DNA from: Demequina sp. NBRC 110051
Lineage (GTDB): Bacteria > Actinomycetota > Actinomycetes > Actinomycetales > Demequinaceae
DNA length: 64,000 nucleotides
Direction: 5' to 3'
NCBI RefSeq assembly: GCF_002090055.1
Contig: NZ_BBRH01000018.1
Coordinates: forward strand, 28,149-92,148
The position numbers were made by a program, and so were the translations under genes. Every line of letters starts with the position of its first letter. Within the stretch, counting starts at the first letter, position 1. Under the pieces are notes generated by a model that made no database searches, was not told the origin of the DNA, and was given only the letters and a program-made list of their open reading frames with translations. Of the stretch, positions 35,951-44,582 are shown in pieces.

Positions 35951-36678
35951 GCCTCGTCAGCGACGCGTGGGACTACCTCACCACGTGGGAGCACTGGACC
36001 GGCGCGAACGGCCTCACCACCGCCACCTTCGACGGCGGCTGGCGCTTTGCCCAGGACTCGATCATCGCGCTCACGCTCGAGCACCTGTGGATGTCCTTCG
36101 CGGCGGTGTCGCTCGCGATCATCGTCGCGCTGCCCCTGGGGTTGTTCCTCGGTCACGTGCGCCGCGGCGGCGGCACCACCGTGGTCGTGTCCAACGTCAC
36201 CCGAGCGATGCCCACGCTCGCGCTTCTGACACTGTTCGCGGCATCGGCCATCGGATACGGCAACACTGCCGTCATCCTCGCCGCGGCGATCTTCGCCTTC
36301 CCGCCCATCCTCACCAACGCCTACACCGGCATGGCCGACGTCGACTCGGACATCCGCGAGGCGGCGATCGGCCAGGGCCTCACTCCACGCCAGGTCGCGC
36401 TGCGGGTGGAACTGCCGCTCGCGATCCCGCTGATCGCGGCAGGCCTGCGCACCTCGACCGTGCAGACGGTGGCGACGGTGCCGCTCGCGGCGCTCGTGGC
36501 CGGCGGCGGACTGGGCGTCATCGTCAACACGGGCCTCGCCACGCAGCGCTACGGGCAGGTGCTCGCCGGCGCTGTCATCATCGCGGCGCTCGCGCTCACC
36601 ATCGACTTCGTGATGAGCCGGGTTCAGCGCGCGGTGACGCCTGCGCCCCTGCGCGAGGCGGCGGCGACGGCGGCGTAG
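35947..36678 (+). CDS. Osmolyte ABC transporter permease (OpuBD-like)
   Basis: A 243-residue membrane protein with the docking loop REAAIGQGLTPRQVALRVELP and helices LSLAIIVALPLGLFLGHV and AAIFAFPPILTNAY. It is longer at the N-terminus than its partner (YLTTWEHWTGANGL...), as is usual for the second permease of this class. Its stop is followed by a 285-base gap containing a large hairpin before the binding-protein gene. Confidence 0.9.
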   Translation: MSLVSDAWDYLTTWEHWTGANGLTTATFDGGWRFAQDSIIALTLEHLWMSFAAVSLAIIVALPLGLFLGHVRRGGGTTVVVSNVTRAMPTLALLTLFAASAIGYGNTAVILAAAIFAFPPILTNAYTGMADVDSDIREAAIGQGLTPRQVALRVELPLAIPLIAAGLRTSTVQTVATVPLAALVAGGGLGVIVNTGLATQRYGQVLAGAVIIAALALTIDFVMSRVQRAVTPAPLREAAATAA

Positions 36679-36774
36679 ACCCACCCGCCCTGTCCGCGCG
36701 CCCATCCACCTCGGGTAGCGCGACGAACAGACAGTGCCAGCCACCGCATCGGCCGGCCCCACCGACACGCGATA

Positions 36775-36837
36775 CGCCCTGGTGGGACATGAGGGTCGCA
36801 GAACGGCGATTTTCGACCCTCATGTCCCACCAGGGCG
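36775..36837. repeat. Perfect 24-bp inverted repeat with 15-base loop
   Basis: Arms at 36775-36798 and 36814-36837 are exactly complementary (left arm starts CGCCCTGGTGGGACATGAGG); the loop is CAGAACGGCGATTTT. It lies in the 285-base gap between a permease gene and its binding-protein gene. The rest of the gap shows no gene; one copy of the recurrent motif is at 36746. The arm is much longer than needed for a terminator, which suggests a mobile or family repeat. Confidence 0.85.
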
Positions 36838-36963
36838 AGCGTGCGTCACACGCCCGCCCAGCAGAGCGCTCGCGCCGCGCTTATGGTGGAAAGGTCCTGG
36901 TGGGAACAGAATCGGCGGCGCCTGGGTTGGTGAGGTTGTCCGTCCCCGATACGAGGAGCATCG

Positions 36964-37974
36964 ATGCACACCCGTCCGTACACCCTGGCCGCACTGGCCG
37001 TCGCCTCGCTGGCGCTGACCGCCTGTAGCTCAGGAGGGACCAACGAGGAAAGCCCCACGGCGGGCACCTCCGACTCCCCCGCTACGTCGGAGTCCGCGAC
37101 CGCCGGCGCCACCGCCCAGGAATGCCTCCCGGTCCCCGGCGACCAGCTCGTGGTCCTCGAGGATGACATGGAGCTGCAGAACTCCGACAACATCATCCCC
37201 GCGCTCAACGCCGACGCCGCGAGCCAGGATGTGCTCGATGTCCTCGCCGCCGTCGCCGGCGCGCTCGACACCCCCACGCTCATCGAGCTGAACAAGTCGG
37301 TCGACATCGACCGTCAGACCTCCGAGGAGGTCGCCGAGGCGTGGGTCGAGCAGGCCGCCCTCGACATCGCGGAGACCGGCGACGGCTCGCTGACCATCGG
37401 CGCCGCGAACTTCTCCGAGAACATCACGCTCGCCGAGATCTACGCCGACGCTCTCGACATGGCCGGCTACGACACCGAGGTGCGCGAGATCGGCAACCGC
37501 GAGACGTACCTGCCCGCTCTCGAGTCCGGCGAGATCGACATCGTGCCCGAGTACGCGGCCACCTTCACCGAGTTCCTCGAGGGGGACGTCGAGACCGCGG
37601 TCGCCTCTGGCGACATCACCGAGACCGTCGCGGCCCTTGAGCCGCTCGCTGAGGAGCGCGGCCTGGTGGTCGGAGAGCCCGCCGAGGCTCAGGACCAGAA
37701 CGCCTTCGCAGTCACCCAGGGCTTCGTGGACCAGTACGGCGTCACCACGCTGTCACAGCTGGCCGAGTCCTGCGGCGGCATCGTCCTCGGCGGCCCCCCG
37801 GAGTGCCCCGAGCGCCCCTTCTGCCAGCCCGGCCTTGAGGACACCTACGGCATCGAGGTCGCGGAGTTCCGCTCGCTCGACGCCGGCGGCCCGCTGACCA
37901 AGAACGCCATCACCACCGGCGAGATCGCGCTGGGCCTGGTGTTCTCCTCCGACGGAGCGCTCGCCACGAACTGA
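36964..37974 (+). CDS. Osmolyte-binding lipoprotein, apparently circularly permuted (OpuBC/OsmF family)
   Basis: A 336-residue lipoprotein (lipobox LTAC in the signal MHTRPYTLAALAVASLALTAC). In the normal family order the domain begins with the block here found at LTIGAANFSENITLAEIYADAL (residue about 140) and ends with the VLEDD..LQ..DNI block. In this protein VVLEDDMELQNSDNIIPAL and LIELNKSVDIDRQTSEEVAEAW come first (residues about 60-135), and the chain stops at LGLVFSSDGALATN, where the missing C-terminal part should follow. The domain is thus complete but permuted. It serves the importer at 34440-36678. Confidence 0.85.
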   Translation: MHTRPYTLAALAVASLALTACSSGGTNEESPTAGTSDSPATSESATAGATAQECLPVPGDQLVVLEDDMELQNSDNIIPALNADAASQDVLDVLAAVAGALDTPTLIELNKSVDIDRQTSEEVAEAWVEQAALDIAETGDGSLTIGAANFSENITLAEIYADALDMAGYDTEVREIGNRETYLPALESGEIDIVPEYAATFTEFLEGDVETAVASGDITETVAALEPLAEERGLVVGEPAEAQDQNAFAVTQGFVDQYGVTTLSQLAESCGGIVLGGPPECPERPFCQPGLEDTYGIEVAEFRSLDAGGPLTKNAITTGEIALGLVFSSDGALATN

Positions 37975-37999
37975 CGGTTCCCTCACGGAGACCGTCCCA

Positions 38000-38038
38000 C
38001 GAAGACCCGACCGCCGCTGAGAGGTGGTCGGGTCTTCG
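38000..38038 (+). terminator. Terminator after the second osmolyte-binding protein
   Basis: CGAAGACCCGACC pairs with GGTCGGGTCTTCG, extended by three more pairs (one G-T), with a seven-base loop. It starts 25 bases after the stop and lies ahead of the convergent TetR gene. Confidence 0.85.
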
Positions 38039-38081
38039 CGTGCCCGGGACTGGATGTTCTCGTGCTGGGATCGCGCCGGGA

Positions 38082-38660
38082 CTACGGACGCGGCAGTCCG
38101 GTCACAACCCGTGCCGCGGCGAGGAACGTCTCCACCACCCGTTCCGCGCCGTCCAGGTAGCCGCCCACGAGCGCGGCGTCCCGTAGCAAGACCAACTGCG
38201 CAGCGACGCCTGCGGGGTCCTCGATGCCCGCCGCTGCCGCAGCCTGCTCGAGCGTTTGGCGGAACCACGCGCGGTGCGAGTCGATGAGTTCCCTCACCTC
38301 CGATGCCGGGTCCGGGTACTCCGCTGCCGCGTTGATGAAGGGGCAGCCGCGCGTATGGCGCTGGGCGATGTCCTGGGCAATCGCGAGCACCGCGAGGCCG
38401 AGCTGCTCCTCAGCCGGGGCCGCCGCGGCCTGCGCGGCCAGCCCTCGGATCCCGGCGTCCTCGCCCCTGAGGTAGGCGAGCACAAGCCCCTCCTTGCCCG
38501 TGAAGTGGCGGTACAACGTGGCGCGGGGCACGCCCGCCTCGGTCACGATGCGGTCGACGCCCACGGCGTGGATGCCCTCGTCATAGAACAGGGCCGATGC
38601 CGTCGCGAGCAGCCGCGCGCGCGGGCTCTCGCTGGCGCTGGCTGGGGTCATGGTTGTCAT
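38082..38660 (-). CDS. TetR/AcrR-family regulator
   Basis: A 192-residue protein with an N-terminal TetR helix-turn-helix (ALFYDEGIHAVGVDRIVTEAGVPRATLYRHFTGKEGLVLAYL) and an all-helical effector domain containing RGCPFINAAAEYPDP, typical of AcrR-type repressors. The start is placed at ATG 38660; there is no clear Shine-Dalgarno, so the message may be leaderless or start at 38651. It is divergent from an alpha/beta hydrolase gene, with two matching palindromes in the gap, so it probably represses both itself and the hydrolase. Confidence 0.88.
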   Translation of the reverse strand: MTTMTPASASESPRARLLATASALFYDEGIHAVGVDRIVTEAGVPRATLYRHFTGKEGLVLAYLRGEDAGIRGLAAQAAAAPAEEQLGLAVLAIAQDIAQRHTRGCPFINAAAEYPDPASEVRELIDSHRAWFRQTLEQAAAAAGIEDPAGVAAQLVLLRDAALVGGYLDGAERVVETFLAAARVVTGLPRP

Positions 38661-38667
38661 GGTAGTG

Positions 38668-38679
38668 GAACGCTCGTTC
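38668..38679. promoter_or_regulatory. TetR operator, regulator-proximal copy
   Basis: GAACG-CT-CGTTC palindrome, 8 bases before the TetR start. Same consensus as the copy at 38787-38802. Confidence 0.7.
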
Positions 38680-38786
38680 TCACTGCGGCATGCCCAGCGG
38701 ACCACGATGCGGAGCGTCACCCCAGGCAGATCTGCCCTACCGAAACCTGTAACAAGAAAGTCGGCATCCGGTGGAATGAATGAAAC

Positions 38787-38802
38787 GAGAACGAACGTTC
38801 TC
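38787..38802. promoter_or_regulatory. TetR operator, hydrolase-proximal copy
   Basis: GAGAACG-AA-CGTTCTC, a perfect 7-bp-arm palindrome sharing GAACG-N2-CGTTC with the other copy. It is about 90 bases upstream of the hydrolase start. Confidence 0.75.
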
Positions 38803-38892
38803 CCTCATGTCCAGGTCAACCGATCCGGACATCAGGGGCCAGGAAGGCCCATCCCGGGACCATCCGGCCCCCGACAGAAAAGGATCACCGCC

Positions 38893-39750
38893 ATGACCAC
38901 CATCACCACCCGCGAGGCCCGCCAGATCTCCGCCGCCAACGCCTCCGGCCGCCCCACCGCCCTTCTCGTCCACGGCCTGTGGCTCCTCGCCGAAAGCTGG
39001 GACGCCTGGCGCGAGCACCTCGAGGACGCCGGCTACGCCGTCGTCGTCGCCGAGTGGCCCGCCGAGGTCGAGGACATCGCCACCGCCCGCCGCGACCCGT
39101 CCTTCTTCGCCGGCGTCGGAGTCGGCGAGGTCACCGACCACGTCGCCGAGATCGCCGAGGCCCTGACCGTGAAGCCGCTGCTCATCGGCCACTCCTTCGG
39201 TGGCCTGTTGGTCCAACGCGTCGCCGATCGCGGTCTCGCGGCCGCCACCGTCGCCATCGACCCGGCCCCGTTCAAGGGAGTGCTGCCTCTGCCGCTCACG
39301 ACCCTCAAGGCGTCGTTCCCGGTCCTGGGCAACCCAGCCAACCGCACCCGCACCGTCACCCTGACCTTCGACGAGTTCCGCTACGGCTTCGCCAACGCGG
39401 TCACCGAGGACGAGGCCCGCGCCCTCTACGAGGCCCACAACATCGCCGCCCCCGGCCGCCCGCTGTTCCAGGCGGCGACGGCGAACTTCAACCCGAAGGC
39501 CGCTACCCGCATCGACGTGAAGAACGCCGAGCGTGGACCGCTGCTGGTGATCTCCGGCGAGAAGGACACGATCGTCCCCCACGCCATCGCCCACGCCGCG
39601 TACCGCCTGCAGTCGCGCAACGCTGGAGTCACCGAGTTTGTCGAGATCGAGGGTCGCGGCCACTCCCTCACCATCGACTCGGGTTGGGTCGAGGTGGCCG
39701 ATGCCGCACTCGCCTTCGCCGCCCGTCACGTCCCGCACCCGGTCGCCTGA
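38893..39750 (+). CDS. Alpha/beta hydrolase
   Basis: A 285-residue soluble hydrolase: oxyanion loop LLVHGLWLLAESW, nucleophile elbow GHSFGG (Ser), acid in VISGEKDTIVP, and catalytic His in GRGHSLTID. The substrate is unknown; the family includes esterases and haloperoxidase-like enzymes. ATG 38893 follows AAAAGGATC. It is controlled by the divergent TetR gene, so it may be induced by a xenobiotic or lipophilic compound. It is followed by a clear terminator. Confidence 0.85.
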   Translation: MTTITTREARQISAANASGRPTALLVHGLWLLAESWDAWREHLEDAGYAVVVAEWPAEVEDIATARRDPSFFAGVGVGEVTDHVAEIAEALTVKPLLIGHSFGGLLVQRVADRGLAAATVAIDPAPFKGVLPLPLTTLKASFPVLGNPANRTRTVTLTFDEFRYGFANAVTEDEARALYEAHNIAAPGRPLFQAATANFNPKAATRIDVKNAERGPLLVISGEKDTIVPHAIAHAAYRLQSRNAGVTEFVEIEGRGHSLTIDSGWVEVADAALAFAARHVPHPVA

Positions 39751-39767
39751 CGCTCCCGCAGCACGTC

Positions 39768-39800
39768 GCGGCCCGGCCCCTCCTTCGAGGGCCGGGCCGC
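39768..39800 (+). terminator. Terminator after the alpha/beta hydrolase
   Basis: GCGGCCCGGCCC pairs perfectly with GGGCCGGGCCGC across a nine-base loop, 17 bases past the stop codon. Confidence 0.85.
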
Positions 39801-39828
39801 ACGCATGTCTAGGCTGGGCCGCGTGGAG

Positions 39829-40554
39829 ATGGGCAAGGCTATGCACGGCGGCAACATGGGCGACGTGCGGCGCATGGGCGACCTCGTCGAGCGCCCCGCA
39901 GGCGAGTGGACCCCCGCGGTCCACCGCCTGCTGCGCCACCTCGCCGGACGGGGAATCGACGACATCCCGGTTCCCCTCGCGTCCGACGGCGAGCGAGAGA
40001 CAGTGACCTTTGTGGATGGCGAGGTCCCTGCGTATCCGATGCCGCGGTGGGTATGGGCCGAGGAGGCCCTCGAGTCCTCGGCCAGGCTGTTGCGCAGAGT
40101 GCACGACGCGAGTGTTGACGCGGACCGGACCGGACCGTGGCGTTCCCCACCGCGCGAGCCCGCTGAGGTGATTTGCCACCACGACTTCGCGCCGTACAAC
40201 CTCGTGTTCCGCGACGGGGTTGCGGTAGGCGCGATCGACTGGGACTTCGCCGCACCAGGCCCTCGGCTGTGGGACCTTGCATACCTGGCCTACCGCATCG
40301 CGCCGCTCACCACCGAGGACGTGGGCGACGGAATCGGCGGGCCGGAGCGCCTGGCACGGCTGGAGACCCTGCTCGCCGCCTATGGGACCCACGCGAGCAC
40401 GGACGCTGTCCTCTCCGTGACAGTCGACCGCCTGCTCGCCCTCGCGGACTTCTCGGAGCGCGTCGCAGCTGACCGCGGCATGCCGCAACTCCTTGAGCAC
40501 GCGGCGCTGTACCGACGTGACGCGGCAGCAATCCAGGCGAACGTGGCCGGCTAG
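39829..40554 (+). CDS. Aminoglycoside phosphotransferase-fold protein (APH family)
   Basis: A 241-residue kinase-like protein. The Brenner motif is in VICHHDFAPYNLVF, followed by AIDWDFAAPGPRLWDLAYLAYR, giving the catalytic Asp and the metal-binding DWDFA. The N-lobe is short (GGNMGDVRRMGDLVERPAG). These small APH-fold proteins phosphorylate diverse hydroxyl groups and are not necessarily resistance enzymes. The start is uncertain: 39829 is used, with 39805, GTG 39823 and 39841 possible. The immediately preceding terminator suggests a short or absent leader. Confidence 0.78.
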   Translation: MGKAMHGGNMGDVRRMGDLVERPAGEWTPAVHRLLRHLAGRGIDDIPVPLASDGERETVTFVDGEVPAYPMPRWVWAEEALESSARLLRRVHDASVDADRTGPWRSPPREPAEVICHHDFAPYNLVFRDGVAVGAIDWDFAAPGPRLWDLAYLAYRIAPLTTEDVGDGIGGPERLARLETLLAAYGTHASTDAVLSVTVDRLLALADFSERVAADRGMPQLLEHAALYRRDAAAIQANVAG

Positions 40555-40585
40555 GCCCGCCCCGGCGTCGGCCTCTGCAGCCGTC

Positions 40586-40668
40586 CAGCCCGCCGGTTCG
40601 CCCATTGACGGGCTGCGCCGCCGGTTTCTGGACTCCAGCCCTTCAACCGCACAATCGACGGGCTGGAG
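40586..40668. repeat. Tandem pair of related hairpins
   Basis: First hairpin: CAGCCCG (40586-40592) with CGGGCTG (40609-40615). Second: CTCCAGCCC (40633-40641) with GGGCTGGAG (40660-40668). Both units end in AT-T/C-GACGGGCTG, so they are diverged direct copies of one element. The 140-base gap shows no gene. Confidence 0.7.
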
Positions 40669-40696
40669 AGCCGCGCAAACCCGGAGAAAAAAGCAA

Positions 40697-40726
40697 GAAG
40701 GCCCGGATCCTTGCGGACCCGGGCCT
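40697..40726 (-). terminator. Intrinsic terminator of tRNA-Lys
   Basis: A 13-bp stem with one mismatch (AAGGCCCGGATCC / GGACCCGGGCCTT) and a four-base loop, followed on the minus strand by a T-rich run including six T. It is the only textbook intrinsic terminator with a T-run in the window. Confidence 0.9.
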
Positions 40727-40732
40727 TCATTC

Positions 40733-40806
<74 letters not shown>

Positions 40807-40905
40807 ATGCGCGCCGCTGCGCGGTGCGAGAAATAACTATAGCAAGAGTTCGCCCGGTTGCGAAATCCACTCATCGGCGTCGGTGGGCGCCGGTACCGTG
40901 GAGTC

Positions 40906-41379
40906 ATGAGCGACAACCGTCTGACTGTGGGCAACACCGCCCCCGACTTCACCGCCACCACCGACCAAGGAACGTTCTCCCTGGCAGACCAGCGCGGAAA
41001 GCACGTCATCCTGTACTTCTACCCCGCTGCGATGACGCCCGGCTGCACCACCGAGGCCTGCGACTTCCGCGACTCCCTCGACGCCCTCCAGGCCAAGGGT
41101 TACGAGGTGGTGGGCATCTCTAAGGACAGCCCCGAAAAGCTCGCCGAGTTCCGCGCCGCCGAGGGTCTCACCTTCACCCTCGCCTCCGACGAGGACAAGT
41201 CGATCCAGGAGGCTTACGGAGCCTGGGGCGAGAAGATGAACTACGGCAAGACCGTGGTGGGCTCCATCCGCTCGACCGTCGTCGTCGACCCCGAGGGCAA
41301 GGTCGAGCTCGCGCTCTATAACGTCAAGGCCACCGGCCACGTGGCGCGCGTGCGCCGCGAGCTGGGCGTCGACGCCTAA
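40906..41379 (+). CDS. bcp: Thiol peroxidase, BCP/peroxiredoxin Q family
   Basis: A 157-residue thioredoxin-fold peroxidase. The peroxidatic Cys is in AMTPGCTTEACDFRD, with the possible resolving Cys five residues later, as in BCP. It reduces hydrogen peroxide and organic or fatty-acid hydroperoxides using thioredoxin. ATG 40906 is preceded closely by GGAG. It lies between tRNA-Lys and tRNA-Leu. A thioredoxin gene is 200 bases beyond, on the other strand, a plausible electron donor. Confidence 0.94.
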   Translation: MSDNRLTVGNTAPDFTATTDQGTFSLADQRGKHVILYFYPAAMTPGCTTEACDFRDSLDALQAKGYEVVGISKDSPEKLAEFRAAEGLTFTLASDEDKSIQEAYGAWGEKMNYGKTVVGSIRSTVVVDPEGKVELALYNVKATGHVARVRRELGVDA

Positions 41380-41427
41380 CAGCAACGGTTTATCCCGGGA
41401 GCGGCCTGGCCGTATCCTGGGTGCCGC

Positions 41428-41512
<85 letters not shown>

Positions 41513-41517
41513 CACAG

Positions 41518-41570
41518 CACACGGCCCCGGTCGCCGTCCCGTTCACACGGGAGGCGGCCGGGGCCGTGTG
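41518..41570. terminator. Shared terminator between tRNA-Leu and trxA
   Basis: CACACGGCCCCGG (41518-41530) pairs with CCGGGGCCGTGTG (41558-41570) around an inner CCCG/CGGG hairpin. It lies between convergent transcripts. Confidence 0.85.
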
Positions 41571-41584
41571 CGTGAAGGCTGTGC

Positions 41585-41947
41585 TTACGCCTGCTGCTCG
41601 GCGAGCTTCTGGCGAACCTCGTCCATGTCCAGGTCGGCGACCGCGTCGACGACCTGCTTGAGCTGCGGGGCGGGCAGCGCGCCGGCCTGCTGGAACACCA
41701 GGATGCCGTCGCGGAAGGCCATGAGGGTCGGGATCGCGGTCACACCAAACTGGGCGCCCAGGGCCTGCTCGGCCTCGGTGTCCACCTTGCCGTGCACCAC
41801 GGCCGGGTTCTGGTCGGACGACGCCTCGTAGATAGGGGCGAAACGCTTACAAGGTCCGCACCAGTCGGCCCAGAAGTCGACCAGCACGATGCCCTCCTTC
41901 GTCACGGTTTCTTCGAAGGTCTCGGTGGTCAGATCAACGGTAGCCAT
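41585..41947 (-). CDS. trxA: Thioredoxin
   Basis: A 120-residue thioredoxin with the active site DFWADWCGPCKRFAP and the cis-Pro in VTAIPTLMAF. It is a cytosolic disulfide reductase that donates electrons to peroxiredoxins, ribonucleotide reductase and others. It has a somewhat long C-terminal helix (DMDEVRQKLAEQQA), seen in the actinobacterial thioredoxins that are not paired with trxB. It is divergent from the DUF4916 gene. Confidence 0.95.
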   Translation of the reverse strand: MATVDLTTETFEETVTKEGIVLVDFWADWCGPCKRFAPIYEASSDQNPAVVHGKVDTEAEQALGAQFGVTAIPTLMAFRDGILVFQQAGALPAPQLKQVVDAVADLDMDEVRQKLAEQQA

Positions 41948-42080
41948 GGGGCTTCCTTTCTTGTATTGCTCCCCTGGGTCGCCCGGGAGAACACATACAC
42001 CCCTGGCGCTATTCCACTACCTTGCCATGTGTCGGCGCGCGCGTGGACCAGACCCGTCCCGAGCAGGTACAAAGGACGGC

Positions 42081-42623
42081 ATGACGGATATGGCGGAGCT
42101 GCCCCCCGAACCCTCCGGATGGCTCAGCGATCGTGAACTTCAGCACGTACGCAGCGAGTTGCCGATGGTCTACGTGAACGTGATCCCGGTCAGGGTTGAC
42201 GCGAGCGGCGAGGTGACCGAAGTGGGCCTCCTCCTGCGCGCCGACGACGACGCGATCTCCCGCGCCCTCATCGCCGGCCGTGTGCTGTTCCACGAGCGCA
42301 TTCGCGATGCCCTGATCCGCAACATCGAGAAGGACCTGGGTGGAGTCGCGCTGCCGCGGCTTCCCGCGAACCCCACCCCGTTCGCGATCGCGGAGTACTT
42401 CCCCACCAAGGGTGTGACCCCGTTCCACGACACTCGTCAGCATGCCGTCGCGATGGCATACATCGTGCCCGTCGACGGCGACTGTGAGCCCAGCCAGAAC
42501 GCGCTCGACATCGTGTGGCTCACCCCCGAGGAGGCCGCGAGCGAGGACGTGGCCTCCGACATGATGGGCGGCCAGCACACACTGCTGCGCCAGGGCCTCG
42601 CGCACTGCGGCCTGCTGCAGTAG
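42081..42623 (+). CDS. DUF4916 domain protein (NUDIX-like)
   Basis: A 180-residue soluble protein. WLSDRELQHVRSELPMVYVNVIPVR, GRVLFHERIRDALIRNIEKDLG and GVTPFHDTRQHAVAMAYIVPV are the DUF4916 blocks, which look like a NUDIX fold with a modified box. Probable nucleotide-derivative binding or hydrolysis; the activity is not established. ATG 42081 follows AAAGGAC. It converges on mug with one base between stops. Confidence 0.82.
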   Translation: MTDMAELPPEPSGWLSDRELQHVRSELPMVYVNVIPVRVDASGEVTEVGLLLRADDDAISRALIAGRVLFHERIRDALIRNIEKDLGGVALPRLPANPTPFAIAEYFPTKGVTPFHDTRQHAVAMAYIVPVDGDCEPSQNALDIVWLTPEEAASEDVASDMMGGQHTLLRQGLAHCGLLQ

Positions 42624-42624
42624 C

Positions 42625-43155
42625 TCAGCCGATCACCCGCGCCGCCTCGGCCCACCACTCAAGCCGGGTCGCGCGGCCGTCGTACGCGGAGCGTCCCTGA
42701 TTGCGTCCCGACGGGCTCGGCAGCACCATCGCCTTCGCCCCGCCGAAGGTCCAGTCCTGAACGCCGAGGCCAGGCGGCCGTTCGCCCAGGTAGCGCGCGA
42801 CGGCCTTACCCGCCTCCTTGGAGGTGAAGGCGATCCAGGCAGGCCGATGCGCCCTCACCTTCGCCTCTAGCCCTTGAGCGTCGTACGGCAGTCCTTTGTC
42901 GTGTGACTGCGCCATGGTCTTCACGAGGTCCGTGAGGCCGATGCCGTACTCACCCACCCGATGGTCGTCACCTGGAGTGAGGGGCTCGGGGACGAACCCC
43001 GCCTCGAACAGCAGGCTCCAGAAGCGGTTGCCGGGCCCCGCGTAATAGTGCCCGCGGGCCGCGGAGACCAGGCCCGGCGCCGTGCCGCAAAACACGACCC
43101 GTAACCCCTGACCGAGGCGATCGGGCAGGACAGGGCGCGCCACGGCATCGGCCAT
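42625..43155 (-). CDS. mug: G/U mismatch-specific DNA glycosylase
   Basis: A 176-residue protein. FCGTAPGLVSAARGHYYAGPGNRFW is the Mug/TDG catalytic motif (here with GTAPG in place of GINPG-type Asn) and VLPSPSGRNQG is the minor-groove-inserting motif. It removes uracil or ethenocytosine opposite G in duplex DNA. The start MADAVARPVLP lies 2 bases from the rdgB stop, so mug is the last gene of the rph-rdgB-mug unit. The start codon region contains one copy of the recurrent 14-mer (43140-43153). Confidence 0.9.
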   Translation of the reverse strand: MADAVARPVLPDRLGQGLRVVFCGTAPGLVSAARGHYYAGPGNRFWSLLFEAGFVPEPLTPGDDHRVGEYGIGLTDLVKTMAQSHDKGLPYDAQGLEAKVRAHRPAWIAFTSKEAGKAVARYLGERPPGLGVQDWTFGGAKAMVLPSPSGRNQGRSAYDGRATRLEWWAEAARVIG

Positions 43156-43157
43156 CG

Positions 43158-43768
43158 TTAATCCGCGAGCAGCGCCGCCACGTGTGGGGCGAGCGCCCTG
43201 AATGCCGCGCCGCGGTGAGACAGGGCATTCTTGGTTTCGGCGTCGAGCTCGGCGTTCGACAGGGTCTGCCCCTCGCCCATGAAGATGGGGTCGTACCCAA
43301 AGCCGTGCTCGCCGCGAGGCTCGCGCAGCAGGCGGCCGGGCATGCGGCCCTCGCAGACGATTTCCTCGCCGGCGGGCGTCACCAGCACGGCCGCGCAGAC
43401 GAACGCCGCGCCGCGATGCTCGTCGGGGATGTCCGCCATCTGCGCGAGCAGGAGATCAAGGTTGGCCTGGTCCTCGCCGTGCTGGCCGGACCACAGCGCC
43501 GAGAAGATGCCCGGCGCGCCGCCCATGATGTCCACGGCGATGCCAGAATCGTCGGCGATCGCCGGCAGGCCGGTCGATGCCGCGAGCGCCCGCGCCTTGA
43601 TGAGCGCGTTCTCGGCAAAGCTGGTGCCGTCCTCGACGGGGCTGGGCGCGCCCAGTTCCCCGGCCGACGCGACGTCCTCGCGCGACAGGCCCGGCACGGA
43701 CGGCGCCAGGATCGCCCAGATCTCCCCCACCTTGTGGGCGTTGTGGGTGGCGATCGCGAGGCGGGCCG

Positions 43769-43772
<4 letters not shown>
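43158..43772 (-). CDS. rdgB: Non-canonical purine NTP pyrophosphatase (Ham1/RdgB)
   Basis: A 204-residue protein: [54 protein letters not shown] and [10 protein letters not shown] are the family landmarks. It hydrolyses dITP, XTP and similar to monophosphates, keeping damaged purines out of DNA. It overlaps rph by 4 bases (ATGA), the conserved actinobacterial order rph-rdgB. With the downstream mug this makes a nucleotide-pool and DNA-repair mini-operon. Confidence 0.95.
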
Positions 43773-44521
<749 letters not shown>

Positions 44522-44582
44522 GCGACGAGCCTATCGGCGACGACGATGCCCGCCGCGCTCGAGCCCGTCCGGAGTCCTCGCG

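Noticed and set aside
39829..40554. Antibiotic resistance call for the APH-fold protein
   Set aside because: The fold motifs are present, but the protein is short and the family is functionally broad; nothing in the context points to aminoglycosides.
40697..40726. Hairpin near tRNA-Lys considered as part of the tandem hairpin repeat
   Set aside because: Different sequence, and followed by a T-run on the tRNA strand; it is an ordinary intrinsic terminator.
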